Positions 12,085-23,528 are shown, counted from the first letter of the stretch. The stretch: DNA of 64,000 bases from Hymenopus coronatus (GCA_030762935.1 CM060900.1:107474620-107538619); one strand, 5' to 3'. Notes: generated from the sequence alone by a model not told the origin. Program-made: numbers and translations.

Positions 12085-12140
12085 GCTAGCCGCTCTGCCG
12101 GATTTGAACTTGGGACTTCCCGTACGCGGATATAGCTAAG
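12085..12140 (-). mobile_element. tRNA-like SINE remnant
   Basis: On the minus strand the sequence gggaagtcccaagttcaaat followed by ccggcagagcgg resembles a tRNA T-arm and 3' acceptor side. The 5' half of a tRNA is not convincing. An A/C-rich stretch sits beside it at 12061-12083. A tRNA gene is unlikely. Confidence 0.4.
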
Positions 12141-12971
12141 TAAGATAATCAGGTGTGTATATATAAGCTTGAAAACAAACCTGATTATTAGGCTTAATTA
12201 TTAAGGAAAGATGATGTCTACACCAGGGGCAGGACAACTAATAAGCTCAGGTATTTATACGAGGGTAATCCAGGAAGTATCAGTGTTTCATAATGGATGG
12301 TTTTGCTAAGGAAAGTTGGGGTTACCAAGTATACTTTCATTTGTTACACGTCGCCAAAATAAAGTTGGTACTGATTCTTACTGAATTCGAATATGATGAT
12401 ATGACCTCTATGCAGTTGGCTTCTACAGGCTGATCGTTTCTTCTTGACGAATGACCTTTAGCGAAGATACAGTGAGCTAGCTTACTGTTGATAACCAGAT
12501 CAGCAAATAATTTGTTAGAAAAACAAACAGCTCTGCTTCCTTATGATTACGTTTCGAGAATGCACAGCGTACAGTTGACTGCAAAGTGTTGTGAGTTACG
12601 GGTTTAACATTACCAGTGTTTTAACGAGAGATGCTTAGTTATTAATGAAAATGACTGCAATTCAGAAGGAGAAGAAGAAGAAGATGATGACGATGATAAT
12701 GAAGAAGAAACATCGGGAATATAAGAAATACAAGAAAATTAAGTGTAAGGTGTAGTGTAAGCAGTAACCGAGGTTGAAAGTGAATATCTGTGGCTGACAT
12801 CACTGGAAGTGTGATATTTGCTTTGTACTACTGTACTAAAGGAGCGCAGAAACATGAGAATAAAGTACACAACATCTGACTGCCGTTCCTGCTTCTATGT
12901 ACCATTGCTCCAGCATCTAACCTCTCATTTAAAAATATCATTCGTCAAGAACTGGCGCGTGACTTGTACAA

Positions 12972-13153
12972 CCCTTTGTGCTTCTTAAAGTAGGTTTTCA
13001 ATTTAATGGTCTTGATAAAATGAACCACGTTCTTAATATTTGCCCTTTTTAAATCTCCAGGTAGCCCTTTGTGCATCTTGAACTGGGTTTTTAAATAAAA
13101 CTATTGGTCTTGATAAAACGGGTCTTAATGTTTGTCCCTTTTGTATCTCCAGG
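12972..13153. repeat. Two-copy tandem duplication of about 90 bp
   Basis: Units 12972-13064 and 13065-13153 share ccctttgtgc, 'ggtcttgataaaa' and a closing 'tctccagg' in the same order. The intervening sequence is somewhat diverged. No function is visible. Confidence 0.75.
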
Positions 13154-14485
13154 TTCCAAGGAAAAGGACCATAACAATACTCATGGCAAAGTCTACTCAT
13201 TCGCATAGTACGTGCTGGGAGGTTACATTTTCCTTTCCACATTTCCTGCTTAAAAATTATTGTTCAAGAATTCCCATTATGTGCAGATGTCTTCGCGGAG
13301 CTTTGTGGCCCGTACGATAGTTAACAGCGCCTCTGACACTAAATTCAGTTAGATTCAAAGAACCTTACTCTACTTACCGCTTGGATTGAATGCTTGTCTA
13401 GCTTTAGTGTGTTTATTAGAATATTCAAGATGAGTCTCTCCCGAGCCCGTCTTTGGGGCATGTCTGCCAATACTTGCATGACCGGGGATGCAAGCTATGA
13501 CGACCGCATACAGCTGGAACAGTCTATATAACGTCCTTGGTATCTCCAAAACAATTTGGATGTACCTTTCTATAGAACATGGTAAAATTTAACAGCATTT
13601 TTCTTAATATTGTGGGCCTTACACGAAGCATTCCCCCATATTTGACACTCCTGTTCTAGACAACAATTTGCTTAAGGAAATGAACCATGGAACCTGAAGA
13701 AAATCTAAAGAAAGAAGCCATGAGGTCTGTGAATAAAAAAGATAGATTGGTACTCAACGGCCATAATTTCCAATTTCACTTCTATGATGTTATTTTTGAC
13801 GTTTATGTTTTATTAAATCACTATATGAACTCTTAAATAATGATCTTTTTCTTGGAAAAATTGTGTTTCGTAGAAGCTTTGTTCATCCAGTTCTTCTGAA
13901 ATATGTACTGCACAATTCTAGACTCCAAACAATTAAAACAAATCATAAAATTTTTGTGCTTAGAACAAATCATTGATTCTCGATCGAAAAATTAGCTAAA
14001 AGACATAGTAATTTACGACGATTAGTTTTTAAAAAGTACATATTTGTTATGATTTCAATTCAAAACCAAATGTTACAATGTTGTGCTCTATTATGTATTA
14101 AATGGTATTTATGTAAAAGATGGGTTCTTTTGAATATTTTATCGTGTAGAAAATCTTGTAGTAAAATTAAGCTTTGATATTCAATAACAGGAAATTGAAA
14201 ACTAGATATCGAAAGAATTTTAATGCTGTTCAGTTTTTACACTAGAGCAACCTAATGTTACGTTTTCAGACAAATTCACTGAAACGGTTCGAAATATATT
14301 TTGAAGTTTCTCGGGCCATAAAGTGGTTGGCATAAAGCTCCAACAATTTTATACACGTTTTCTATTTCTACAGTTGTTAAAAACGTCCACTAGGTCGTAA
14401 GCAGCTTCAATATGCACGTGTATCAAAGACCGCTTTAAGCTACCAAGGTTGCTCTTGTATACATTCGTCAGTTGCGTTCGACTTT
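13154..14485. other. Spacer without recognised features
   Basis: Very AT-rich DNA between the tandem duplication and the Tc1 relic. I looked for a left terminal repeat of the Tc1 element near its transposase start and did not find a convincing one. Confidence 0.45.
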
Positions 14486-16187
14486 GGCAAGCAAAAGGAG
14501 CTTAGTTCTGATCTCAAGCAAATAGTTATGAACCTGTAACTTAGAGGGTATTGTCTCAGAAAAATATGGCAAACCGTATATAAATTTCATTCTACCATTT
14601 AATATATAGTCAACGAATTTAAGGAGCAAGATTCTACTAAGAATTTACTAAAGAAAACCTAAAGATAGTAGACTGAATGTAGAAAGAAGAACGTTTCACT
14701 GAAGGCAATATCCGAGAAAATCCAAAATTAAGTGTTCCTAAGCTACGACCATCAGTAGAAAATGTGTCTGGAAAACAGAAAATATCTGACTACATTATTT
14801 GTCGCTCTTATAGAAATATGTATGTCATGGCTGAACACCAAGGAAGAAGCAGCAAGTAAGTGCAACAAATCGGAAGAAATTAGTTGCATTTTTTAAAGAG
14901 CATATCCATAAGGACAGTAATTTTAGAACAATGTAATATTGTCCAACGAAACTAAGATAAAACCTCTTTGGGTAGATGGGATGAACAGGGTGTGGAGAAA
15001 AGTAAATTCAGACGAAGATCCCAGAAACACTCATCCCACAGTGAAACATGTTGGCGGCTCCATTATGATTTGTCCCTGTATGTCATACTTCAGTGTTGGT
15101 AACATACAATTTATTTATGGAATTATGGACAAACATGTGCATTTTTACATTTTAAAGGACAATGTAAAGCAGGATGCCCAGAAAATGGGCCTGGCACCTG
15201 GTTATAGCTTTCAACACGATGGCAGTAGACTAGATTAAATTGCGTTCTGTAGACTCGTGATGACCAAGCAGACCTTGAACATAGAATATGACAAAGCATA
15301 CAACATTAAATACACCAAGTATACAACATTTTAACTTCTCCCATTACAACTAATAATAAATATCCAAGTTTAATGTTAAGATCTACATTCTGAAAATTTT
15401 AAATATGTACATAGAAATTTTGTTACTGTCTTTCTAAATTGTTAGTTATTTTTCTCAAAACTACATATATAAAGCATATAATTCAAATTACAGAACTAAA
15501 GTACTTGCATGCAATAAATATCTATTGATGTTCTAGTCCATTTAACATAACGTTACTAAACATAAAAAAGTTCTTGTCTTTTAGCCTGTGTCATATTACT
15601 TAGTGTTTACATTCTTACTTATGCGTATGGGATGGCTAAATTTGGTATTAAAATATACATTTTTAGATTAAAATGTGGGCATATTGACATATTAATGGTG
15701 CTTAAGTTTACATCCTTACTTGTATGAGAAGAGTGCAAAATTTGATATTAAGATAATGCATTCTAAAATATTGAGTATGTACATTAAACACAAAAGCACC
15801 TTCACTTGGCTTTAATAGCCTGTGTCACTTCACTTCACTATTAGAATTAGGCTGATCATTGATTTAAGTATTCTCCTGCAGAAATAAAATGACTTATTAA
15901 AAGGTACTACTAGATAAGACGCATCTGAAAATGGAATAAAAATACTCATATATACACTTTATACACTTCCTCAGAGTCCAGGCTTAAATCCAATCGCGCA
16001 TTTGTGGAACATTGTGAAGAAACGAAGCCGTAAAAACAAGTCAAGTCTAAACCAGAAGTTAACGTTTTGTGAAAGAAGAATGGAATAAAATAAGCCCAGA
16101 AGAATGCAAGAACTTGGTTACTTCTATGAAGAGAAGGCGTGAAACATTGTTAAAACAAGGGGTACCCAACAAACTATTATATTTTAA
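14486..16187 (+). pseudogene. Tc1-like transposase relic, split by an insertion
   Basis: Translated pieces follow the order of a Tc1 transposase. The N-terminal helix-turn-helix region starts at 14486 (GKQKELSSDLKQIVMN, then EFKEQDSTKNL). The segment before the catalytic core is at about 14840-14930 (KKLVAFFKEHIHKD). The core at 14939-15236 includes NTHPTVKHVGGSIM and GNIQFIYGIMDKH. The C-terminal part, PQSPGLNPIAHLWNIVKK, starts at 15969 and runs to about 16187. Tc1 enzymes cut and paste DNA at TA sites with a DDE/D catalytic triad. Several stops and frameshifts and the break after FQHDGSRLD show it is dead. A candidate right end (ggtgtacaaataag ... atactgta) is at 16420-16446; no left end was found. 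Confidence 0.9.
15237..15960. repeat. AT-rich insertion with internal repeats, inside Tc1 relic
   Basis: About 720 bases separate the two halves of the Tc1 coding sequence. They contain diverged units of about 200 bases. 'agcctgtgtca' occurs near 15583 and 15818, and 'gtttacat(t/c)cttactt' near 15604 and 15708. No coding capacity or known terminal repeats are visible. Confidence 0.55.
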
Positions 16188-16559
16188 AATGTATCTTTGT
16201 TTCTAAACTATATTATTCCATATATAGGTATAGAAAAATTGTACAAAAATGGTCATGTTTCTTTTAAAATTATATGTTATTTACTTTGTAACTTCATAAG
16301 TCAATATTTATCTAATTCTTAATACACCATTGGTTGTATTTATCATTGTGTAAAAATATAGTAATTAAACTCTGTATTCTTAAAATGTTTGTCTTTATTT
16401 TTTTTATAAAAACTGAGGTGTACAAATAAGAATGTTATATACTGTACTTCGACGAACACCAACTACATCGACATCTTGGACGTCTTGCTACAGCATAAAT
16501 ATTTACGGTTATCCATAACTTTCATGCTTTTAGAGAAGCTTGATAGTGATAGTGTGGTT
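16188..16559. other. AT-rich flank of the Tc1 relic
   Basis: No gene is seen. The possible right terminal repeat of the Tc1 element (about 16420-16446) lies here. Confidence 0.4.
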
Positions 16560-16985
16560 ATGCAACTGCCCCTGCGGTTATACAACGGAGAGGGATAACT
16601 CAAGATCTGCGACCTACAGAGTATTGCGGCTACCACCACATCCTGGGAGGAAGGGATGAAGTGAGGTAACCAAAAGAACTTGAAAGCCGCAGGCAATCAG
16701 GCCACGGAGACGCGCGGAAGTCCATAACAACTTCTGACTTGAATACCCGCCTCACTGCCCAGAGAGGGAGATGAAAGTTCCGTCAACCTAGTTGCCATCA
16801 AGAGTCAACGGAGAGTACTCCTTTAGGGCAAGAATCCAGCCCTCCAAACGCCACGAAACCCACAAGTATACTTGGTGGTAGATGAGAGGCCACCATTCAC
16901 CTACCGAACAGGGAAAATCATGAAAACTCCAGATCAGAGTGGCCGGTAGACGAACACGAGAACTTTGGAGGCCTCGCACACCACC
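16560..16985. repeat. GC-richer interspersed repeat, copy 1
   Basis: This patch stands out by base composition. It shares with 59157-59470 the order: 'acggag(a/g)gggata', 'ggaggaagggatga', 'gacgcg(c/t)g', 'aacgccac'. The family is not recognised. Open frames in it are short and not conserved between the two copies, so a non-coding retroelement piece or an old gene fragment are both possible. Confidence 0.5.
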
Positions 16986-18194
16986 ACGGAGTCATCTCAC
17001 TCGATTGCACACTTGAAAATAAACATAAACAAAATTAAAGTTCTAGAAACTGTAGGTATCCCCCTGGGATAAGAAATAAAAGATAAAACCAAAGCGTAAT
17101 GCACGTGTAACTCATTTCTGAACAAGCTATATTATTTCTGATACAGGAGCAGATGCTACTCAAGATAGTACGTAATTAAAGGATGGAGCTTTTACCACAA
17201 AGATATCCATGCAATAGAGAAGTAATTTGATTGCATGTGTTGCAGAAGGGGAGGAAGTTAAGTAAATAAGAGACCAGCACTTAAAACTATGGAACACAGT
17301 GGAGCACTGGGACATTTCTGGTTTACCTTGTGCCGAATCTCCAAGGAATTTCTGGTCAGTTACACAGAGCAAAGCGATCGATTTCGTGTGAGGGGAAAGA
17401 TAAGAGAAAATACGTTATTGGAAATCTTCTCCCCAGTTAAAGCTTTCATATAAGAGGGAACCTGAAATTCTTCTTTCTTCCAGCATCTTGGTATTATGAA
17501 CTTGGTTTTATTACACAAAGATCCTCAGTAGTTTACTAAATGGGTTTCTCCACCCCATTCCGCGATCACCATGAGCTGATATTTAAAACAAAGTAGAAGG
17601 AGACGATATAAACACGACATTTAAATGTTCCATTCACTTTATGCATTTTCGCTGACATTATACAAGATATACATTAGAAATTAGAGGGAAAACGATTCAT
17701 ATTAAGTTTCAGGTTATGATCTGTATCTCAGAGATGATTCTTCAAGGGGCTGAGTTTACATTTTAATGTTTTGGTCTAAAATTCAGTCATAGCAGTTGTT
17801 GAATTGATGTCTATTGCTCCTTGTAAAGCATACATCTTAAGGTGATGCATCTATGAAATTTAATCAAAAACTGTAAAAATTTAAAAAAATTATTTTGTTT
17901 AACAAATAGAATAATATGAATGTTAACCCTTTGTCGCCTGTCGGTACTTATAAGTTCCGGTTGTTTTAAGCTTAACTATGCAAATAGAATTGTACTCTAG
18001 CATTAATTTCATGTTATACTAACCTTCAACCATAACCACAAGTAATCATGACTGTTTTATATTGTTAAAATATATACAATTTTTGCCCTAAAATTGCAGT
18101 GATTCTTTTTAAATAAATAAAAGAGTAAAACCCATATAAATACTGTCAAATGTAAATCCATTAGCTTCCAAGCATCACACTGTTTATTTTACTT
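16986..18194. other. Spacer without recognised features
   Basis: AT-rich DNA with no gene, repeat family or transposon end that I recognise. Confidence 0.45.
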
Positions 18195-18300
18195 GGGCTC
18201 TTCCCGTCCTTTGCCACAATCACTGAGATTTGAACTTGCAACATTTGGTTTTGAATGGATGGCCAGTCCATTATCTATCACCTAACACTCATGGCCATTT
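18195..18300 (-). mobile_element. tRNA-like SINE remnant
   Basis: On the minus strand, 'tggccatgagtgttaggtga' followed by a box B-like agttcaaatctc resembles a class II tRNA with an anticodon-arm-like centre. It is followed by non-tRNA sequence. It directly precedes the atp6 fragment. Confidence 0.45.
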
Positions 18301-18304
18301 GAAC

Positions 18305-18497
18305 TAATTTTTGGGTAGCGTCTTTGGCAGCATTATGAAAACTGGTTTAGAAGAAGTTAAACTCTTAATTGGGAAGAAAAAGATTAACAAAGGATCTACA
18401 TATATTTTTATTTCTATTTTCTCTATTATTTTATATACTAATTTTATAGGTTTATGTCCATATATTTTTACTAGAACTCCAGTTTTAAACTCGAATT
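18305..18497 (+). pseudogene. atp6: Nuclear mitochondrial insertion (NUMT): atp6 fragment
   Basis: The translation contains NKGSTYIFISIFSIILYTNF followed by IGLCPYIFTRTPV. This is the central conserved part of subunit a of mitochondrial ATP synthase, a membrane protein of the proton channel. The usual family pattern here is NxGSTxIFISLF...FxGLFPYIFTSTSHL. At 18473-18475 the codon is AGA. In the standard code it gives Arg, but in the invertebrate mitochondrial code it gives Ser, restoring the expected IFTST. Only about 60 of roughly 225 residues remain, with no mitochondrial neighbours. A nuclear fossil is the best reading; a real nuclear gene is very unlikely. Confidence 0.88.
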
Positions 18498-19081
18498 AAA
18501 AGAAAAGCGGCATATGTAATATACTGATGCAGGCAACTAAGGGTTAAGATTTAAGGAAATATATAGCTTTTCCCACTTTACGAGCTTTGACTAGCAATTA
18601 CCTTAAGCTATAGATGGCTAGGGGCATGCTTGTTAATAGGCATCCCCAACTTTAAACCTTATTATCTGGCAAGCTCTTCTCTAACACTTTTTCATACTAA
18701 AACTGTTCCACACGATGTGGAACATCTCAAAGTTTTTATGCTCATAAAAGGTCATATTACATTTTCGATATAAAGCTCTAATTTTGATAAATACATTATG
18801 AATTTTTAAGCATGAACGTATTTGGAGAGAACCAAAAGTAATAATATTTCTACACCAATTGGAGCTAATATAATAGAATACACAATATGATAGATCTACT
18901 TCTAAACTCCTTTACTGTAAAACTGGATCTTTTATGTAAATATTCTTTAAAATGCATTACTTAGCTCATTTTTACTACATAATGAATTTCGACAGTAAAC
19001 ATTATTATTTAAATAAACATGCAAGCTAGAATATGTATACATGGCTGAAATATCACTACTGTGTGTACAATAATAACTAAC
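18498..19081. other. Spacer without recognised features
   Basis: AT-rich DNA. I do not see further mitochondrial sequence continuing from the atp6 fragment. Confidence 0.45.
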
Positions 19082-19235
19082 ATAACTCCATGGCACGACA
19101 GCTCACGGGGAACCTTGGCCTACCGCCCGGCCGCTGCGTCCCCCATCTCGGTCCACTACAGACGTCATGGATGGGGTGCAGTATTGGAGGGTGAGACGTG
19201 GTCAGCGCCTCGAGCCCCTCCCGGCCGGTTAATGC
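19082..19235 (-). mobile_element. SINE family C, 5'-truncated
   Basis: This is the reverse complement of 5884-6038, with two substitutions in about 154 positions. The tRNA-like head is missing, so the copy is 5'-truncated, as happens when reverse transcription by a LINE enzyme stops early. The low divergence suggests recent activity. Confidence 0.92.
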
Positions 19236-19634
19236 AATAAGTGGTGTAAATTTCAATAAGGTACCTTACATACTGTGGATTTTCCGCATTTTACAGATGG
19301 TACGGCTTAATTGGCCAAACAGAAAAGAACCCCTATACAAATAAATGTCACTTCTTCACTGGCATGTTTGAGACATAACTACGGTCGTGCGCTCTTAGAG
19401 ACCGCTAATCATTGACAGGATTAATGTTCATAATTGAAATATATTTGGAACTTTTGGTGTTAAAATAACCAAGAACGTAATTTTATCATTCGTCTATAAA
19501 TAATATTTCAGGAATACTCAGCAGAAGTTTTATGAAATCTCTTACAACTGAATTTCTATATACGCTATATTGAAAAATGTCGATATATATTATTTTTTAT
19601 TTCTTCCCAATAAAAGAATAACAGAGGATTTATA
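19236..19634. other. Spacer without recognised features
   Basis: AT-rich DNA between the family C SINE and the MITE; nothing recognised. Confidence 0.45.
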
Positions 19635-20031
19635 CTAGGTGGCCAAACTGCCCCGTATTTTGGCCACGCCGTGGCTGAGTAGTTAGAGCGCTCGCCTATC
19701 ACCTAGATGGCCCGTGTTCGGTCACAAGGGACTGCATGTGAGATTTATAGTGGACAAAGTGCCGCAGGAGCAGGTTTTCTCCGGATTCCCCCGCCATTGC
19801 ATTCCACCGGTGCTCTATCTTCATTCCATGCATCATCAGTGTAATCCCCTGGTGCCAAATGTAGTAAAAGCGGGTGTTAAACACTATTTAAAAATACCCG
19901 TATTTGACGTGTGCACGCCACTTCCTCACTGAACAGTTTTAACTTGAAATAGCCCCGTTGAGTTCTACAACTTTTTTAACGCACGAAGTGATATCTGCAT
20001 GCGTCTAATACGGGGCTGTTGGGCCACTTAG
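19635..20031. mobile_element. MITE family 1, interrupted by SINE A
   Basis: The terminal inverted repeats are ctaggtggccaaactgcccc at 19635 and, reverse complemented, ctaagtggcccaacagcccc ending at 20031. TA lies immediately outside each end (19633-19634, 20032-20033), as for Tc1/mariner-type MITEs. Without the SINE the element is about 152 bp. The same ends occur at 35305-35466 and in part at 48697 and 50470. Confidence 0.88.
19661..19896 (+). mobile_element. SINE family A, nested in MITE, 9-bp target duplication
   Basis: The tRNA-like head (gccgtggctgagtagttaga) and body end with 'gcgggtgttaaacac'. The MITE sequence cccgtattt is duplicated exactly at 19652-19660 and 19897-19905. This proves the insertion and fixes its ends. 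Confidence 0.93.
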
Positions 20032-20033
20032 TA

Positions 20034-20371
20034 GGTAAACAATATTGTGTGAAAAAATTAAACACTTCAATATTACAAGTTTTCGCTGCATAATTCACTT
20101 ATTACCAGATAATAATCTTGGTTTTTGAGTCTCCAAACTTAGGTGTACGGAATCTTGAAAGCTATCATCACTTCTTGAGCAGTTTATCTTTAAAATCTGC
20201 AATATTCAGTTCTAACAAAATAATGAGTTGTTTAGTTCTATATCTGTGGCCTTAAACTATTACTTATCAAGTGTTTACAAGTTCTAGAGGCATACTCTGG
20301 CATCCATTCACTATCTTTTGCTTGAGGTAAATTGTTATTACACTTACGGTAAAACCATTCTAGTTTTTACA
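20034..20371. other. Spacer without recognised features
   Basis: AT-rich DNA between the MITE and the TPE cluster; nothing recognised. Confidence 0.45.
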
Positions 20372-21150
20372 TGTGCAAAGTAGGTAGAGAAGATATTGTA
20401 TTCCACTCAAAAGTTAATACTAAGGTTTCGCCGATATACATTTTGCATTGTTAGGAAAAAGGTGTGTGTGAATAGCATAGCTCAAAAAGGAAAAGTCGAT
20501 TAAATATCAAACTTGATATCAAAGTTCAGCATTTCACAGGATGCGACACGAGACTTCAAGAAAATACTCCGAAACTATCCTTTACATGAGACATTTACTG
20601 AAAATTGAGATTTTCTCAAAAATAGCTTTACCGATTTTGATAAAAATACCATATATTTAAGATATGTTTATGTTAAATGAAATGTATATAGTGAACTTTC
20701 TGGTAATAGCCTCTGAAGTCCTGTTCAATCTGGATTGCTTTTGGATAAATGGTGAACCGTAAGAAATAGAGAAAATCTTATACAAAGAGCAGATCGAGTT
20801 AACTTTATGTCAAATACACTCTTTGTAAAGTTATCCATTTTATAGATATTCCTTGTTATTGAATGCACTATACGAAAAATCGTCCTTCATTTTTCTTTCT
20901 CCTGGTTAAGCAAAGAGAAAACGGAATGTCAATCCATAACATACCGATTAGCTTTTGAAATACTGATTATCGCTTTAACCTAGTGTGTTCTCTTATTCCC
21001 GCATATATACACGGAAATATGTAATAAAAACGTATTTGCAAGTGTTAACATGGCTATGCCTGAAGCAGATAAAAGAATAAGGTTTTGTAAGAATCGTTTC
21101 TTACAGAATAGATAAAAATGGTCATGTGAGTGTAACACGTCAGATATTTT
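20372..21150 (-). mobile_element. TPE repeat, nearly full length
   Basis: A minus-strand copy. It starts inside the terminal palindrome (gtaggtagagaagatattgt at 20380), passes the 'aaccgtaagaaatagagaa' landmark (20755), and ends at the 5' motif 'catgtgagtgtaacacgtca' (21124). Confidence 0.8.
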
Positions 21151-21184
21151 TTCAAATCGTATTTAACATGTATTTACCTGACTT

Positions 21185-21600
21185 ATTACTTGCTTATGAG
21201 AAGTATTGCATTCCACCGAAATAGATTTTCCGCGGCCGTAAAAATAATCTGAAAAATGTATTTTTAGAAAATGTACGCGCGCGCCGGTGTGCCTGTCTAT
21301 TTGTTTGGCTGTCTGTGAACGCATGACTCAAAGACGAAAGGTCGGTTGAATGCCAAACTTGATATTCAATTACAGAATCTTCCAAGGGTACGACAGGAAG
21401 ATCTTAAAGAAAATTCCCCCACCCTCAATTTTCCTATACATGGAGCAGCATTCTCTATTTTTGGTTTTCCAAACTTAGCTCTAATGATTCTAATTAAAAT
21501 ACAATATGTTCAAAATATTGGCATGACAAATAATATTCATATCTTGAACTTTCTATGAATACATCGTAAAAATCTCTTTATGCTTAACGAATAAATCGCA
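21185..21600 (-). mobile_element. TPE repeat, partial
   Basis: The 3' half on the minus strand runs from 'gaagtattgcattccaccg' (21200) to the 'aacgaataaatcgcat' region. It is divergent and lacks the 5' half. It sits tail-side to the previous copy and next to a plus-strand copy. Confidence 0.7.
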
Positions 21601-21627
21601 TGGAATAGATAGAATCTTAGTCCTAAA

Positions 21628-22362
21628 TATCGTATGCATTCCATTCGCATAACCTTCTTCACTATTGTTACAAAAGAGTATTCTTTTATCTACAGCATAC
21701 TAATCGAGATAAACATTAGCAGAATGGTCTTACTACTTACTTATAAGGGAATACATTACACTAAAGTGATACTGCAATCTTTTAAAAGCTGGTCATTATG
21801 CGAAACAATTGAGGTTCGTTCAGATTTTTCATTTGAGAAAGTTAGGTAGTTTAAAACTAAAACAAATAACAAGGAATATCTAAATACATAATAAAAAAAA
21901 AGTTCAACTCACAAGAAAAACGCATGACATAAATTACGTATTTTAACGAGATCTACATTTGTTGTGTTTTAGGTGTTTGTCTAACTCTTACGGTTTAACC
22001 CTTATGCAAAATTAACCAAAACTCATCTAGAATAAAGAGGTCTTCAGAGACTTCCAAAACATTCAAAATATTCATTTTAGTTGTGATATAAGTATGTGTA
22101 TTATACGGTATTTTAATCAAAATCGTTACAGCCATTTTGAGAAAAACAAAATTTTCATTTTCTTTTTCATGTAAAGGGTAGTTTGTGGTGGAGTATTTTT
22201 TTTGAAAAATCTTCCTGTCGCATTCTTGGAAGATACTTAACATAAATACCAAGTTTGGTTTTTAACGGTATTTTCGTTTTTGTATTATGCTGTTCATAGG
22301 CGCAACGCACCTTTTTCTAAAAATGATTTACATTACATACGTGCTAGAGAAAGTCAAAAGTA
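21628..22362 (+). mobile_element. TPE repeat, nearly full length
   Basis: It runs from the 5' motif (gtatgcattccattcgcata) to 'acgtgctagagaaagtcaaa' at 22341-22360. About 100 bases just before the 3' end, including half of the palindrome, are deleted. Confidence 0.8.
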
Positions 22363-22461
22363 TATAAGTATCTCATTAAAGCATGTTCTTTTGATTACTT
22401 AAGGATGATGTCCAAAATTGAGCTTCAAAGCCGTAACATAGCGATATTTTTTTACCGTGTA

Positions 22462-23528
22462 CATCTACTATATACGTAGTAAGTACAAAAGGTACTGTGT
22501 TCCACCCAAAAATTCGATGTGAAGATTTCATAGGAAATACAGATTTTGAGTCCCCCTGGGCCTAAATAAGCATTTTTAGAAAAAGGTCCGTTTATGTGAG
22601 TTGGTGTCGCCTAAATACCAAACTGTCTGCCTCACATTCAAGAGGTAGCGGGTTGAAATCTCGCATAGGTTGAATTATCCGGATAAAGTTTTTATCGGGG
22701 TTTTCCCTGATCCTGAGAAGATAAATGTGTAGTACCTTCAAGTTCCGTGAACCCCAAAATCATGTGAGCATCATTTCATCGATTTCATTCATCGACCAAC
22801 CAAGTTAAAGGACGTTAAGCTACAAAACTCCAAACTTGGTATTTTAGATCAGTATCCTCCAAGGATGCGAAAAGGAACTTTTCAGGAAAATTCTCCACCG
22901 TAGCTACCATTTACGTGGAATATTTTTCAAAAATTCTGATTTTTCTCAAAAATGGTTCTAACAGTTTGGATTAAAGTGCAACAACTTTAAGATATTTTCG
23001 ACACAAACGAAATCTAGATCTTGCATATTCTGTGAATAGCGTCTGAAGTCATCTTCATTCCGTATGACTTTTGTATAACTAGTAAGGAATAAAACATAGA
23101 AGAAATATACTATACTAAAATGCAGATTTTGTTAAAACACACAATTACATCATGTATATTATTGAAGAGTTAACCGTGTCTGAAGTATTCGTTGATGCTG
23201 GTTTCAATTTTATAATACTTCAAACTTGTCTAAAACAGCATGTCGTCTTTCGTTTCATCTCTCTTTTGTTTTGCTACTGACCATTCAAAGAGAATAAAAT
23301 TTCAATTACTTTTCTAGCACGCAGCTTTTAAAATATTTGATTATCGCTTTAGCCTAGTATACCTGCTTATTTTCCTTCTACTTACAAGGAAGAAGTTAAT
23401 AAGACAATTTCGGCTAATGTACGTATATCACGATTAGCACGAAGTAGATAAAAGAATAATATTTTGTAAGAATGGTTTGTTTGCAAAACAGGTGGAGGAA
23501 ATCATGTGAATGGAAAACATACGACTTT
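22462..23528 (-). mobile_element. TPE repeat with nested SINE B
   Basis: A minus-strand copy from the region 'tactgtgttccacccaaaaa' (22492) to the 5' motif 'atcatgtgaatggaaaacat' (23501). A family B SINE interrupts the 'taccaaacttggtattt' landmark. Confidence 0.8.
22625..22829 (+). mobile_element. SINE family B, nested in TPE, 7-bp target duplication
   Basis: The tRNA-like head is partly preserved (agcgggttgaaatctcgc as box B side). The body has 'cggggttttccctgatcctg' and ends 'caagttaaaggacgttaa'. The target ccaaact is duplicated at 22618-22624 and 22830-22836. Confidence 0.85.

Noticed and set aside
14486..16446. Complete Tc1 element with both terminal repeats
   Set aside because: A candidate right end is present near 16420-16446, but no matching left end was found upstream of 14486, so full element borders are not claimed.
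18311..18499. Possible small nuclear gene with a hydrophobic product
   Set aside because: The product is a partial ATP synthase subunit a, better explained as a mitochondrial DNA fragment.
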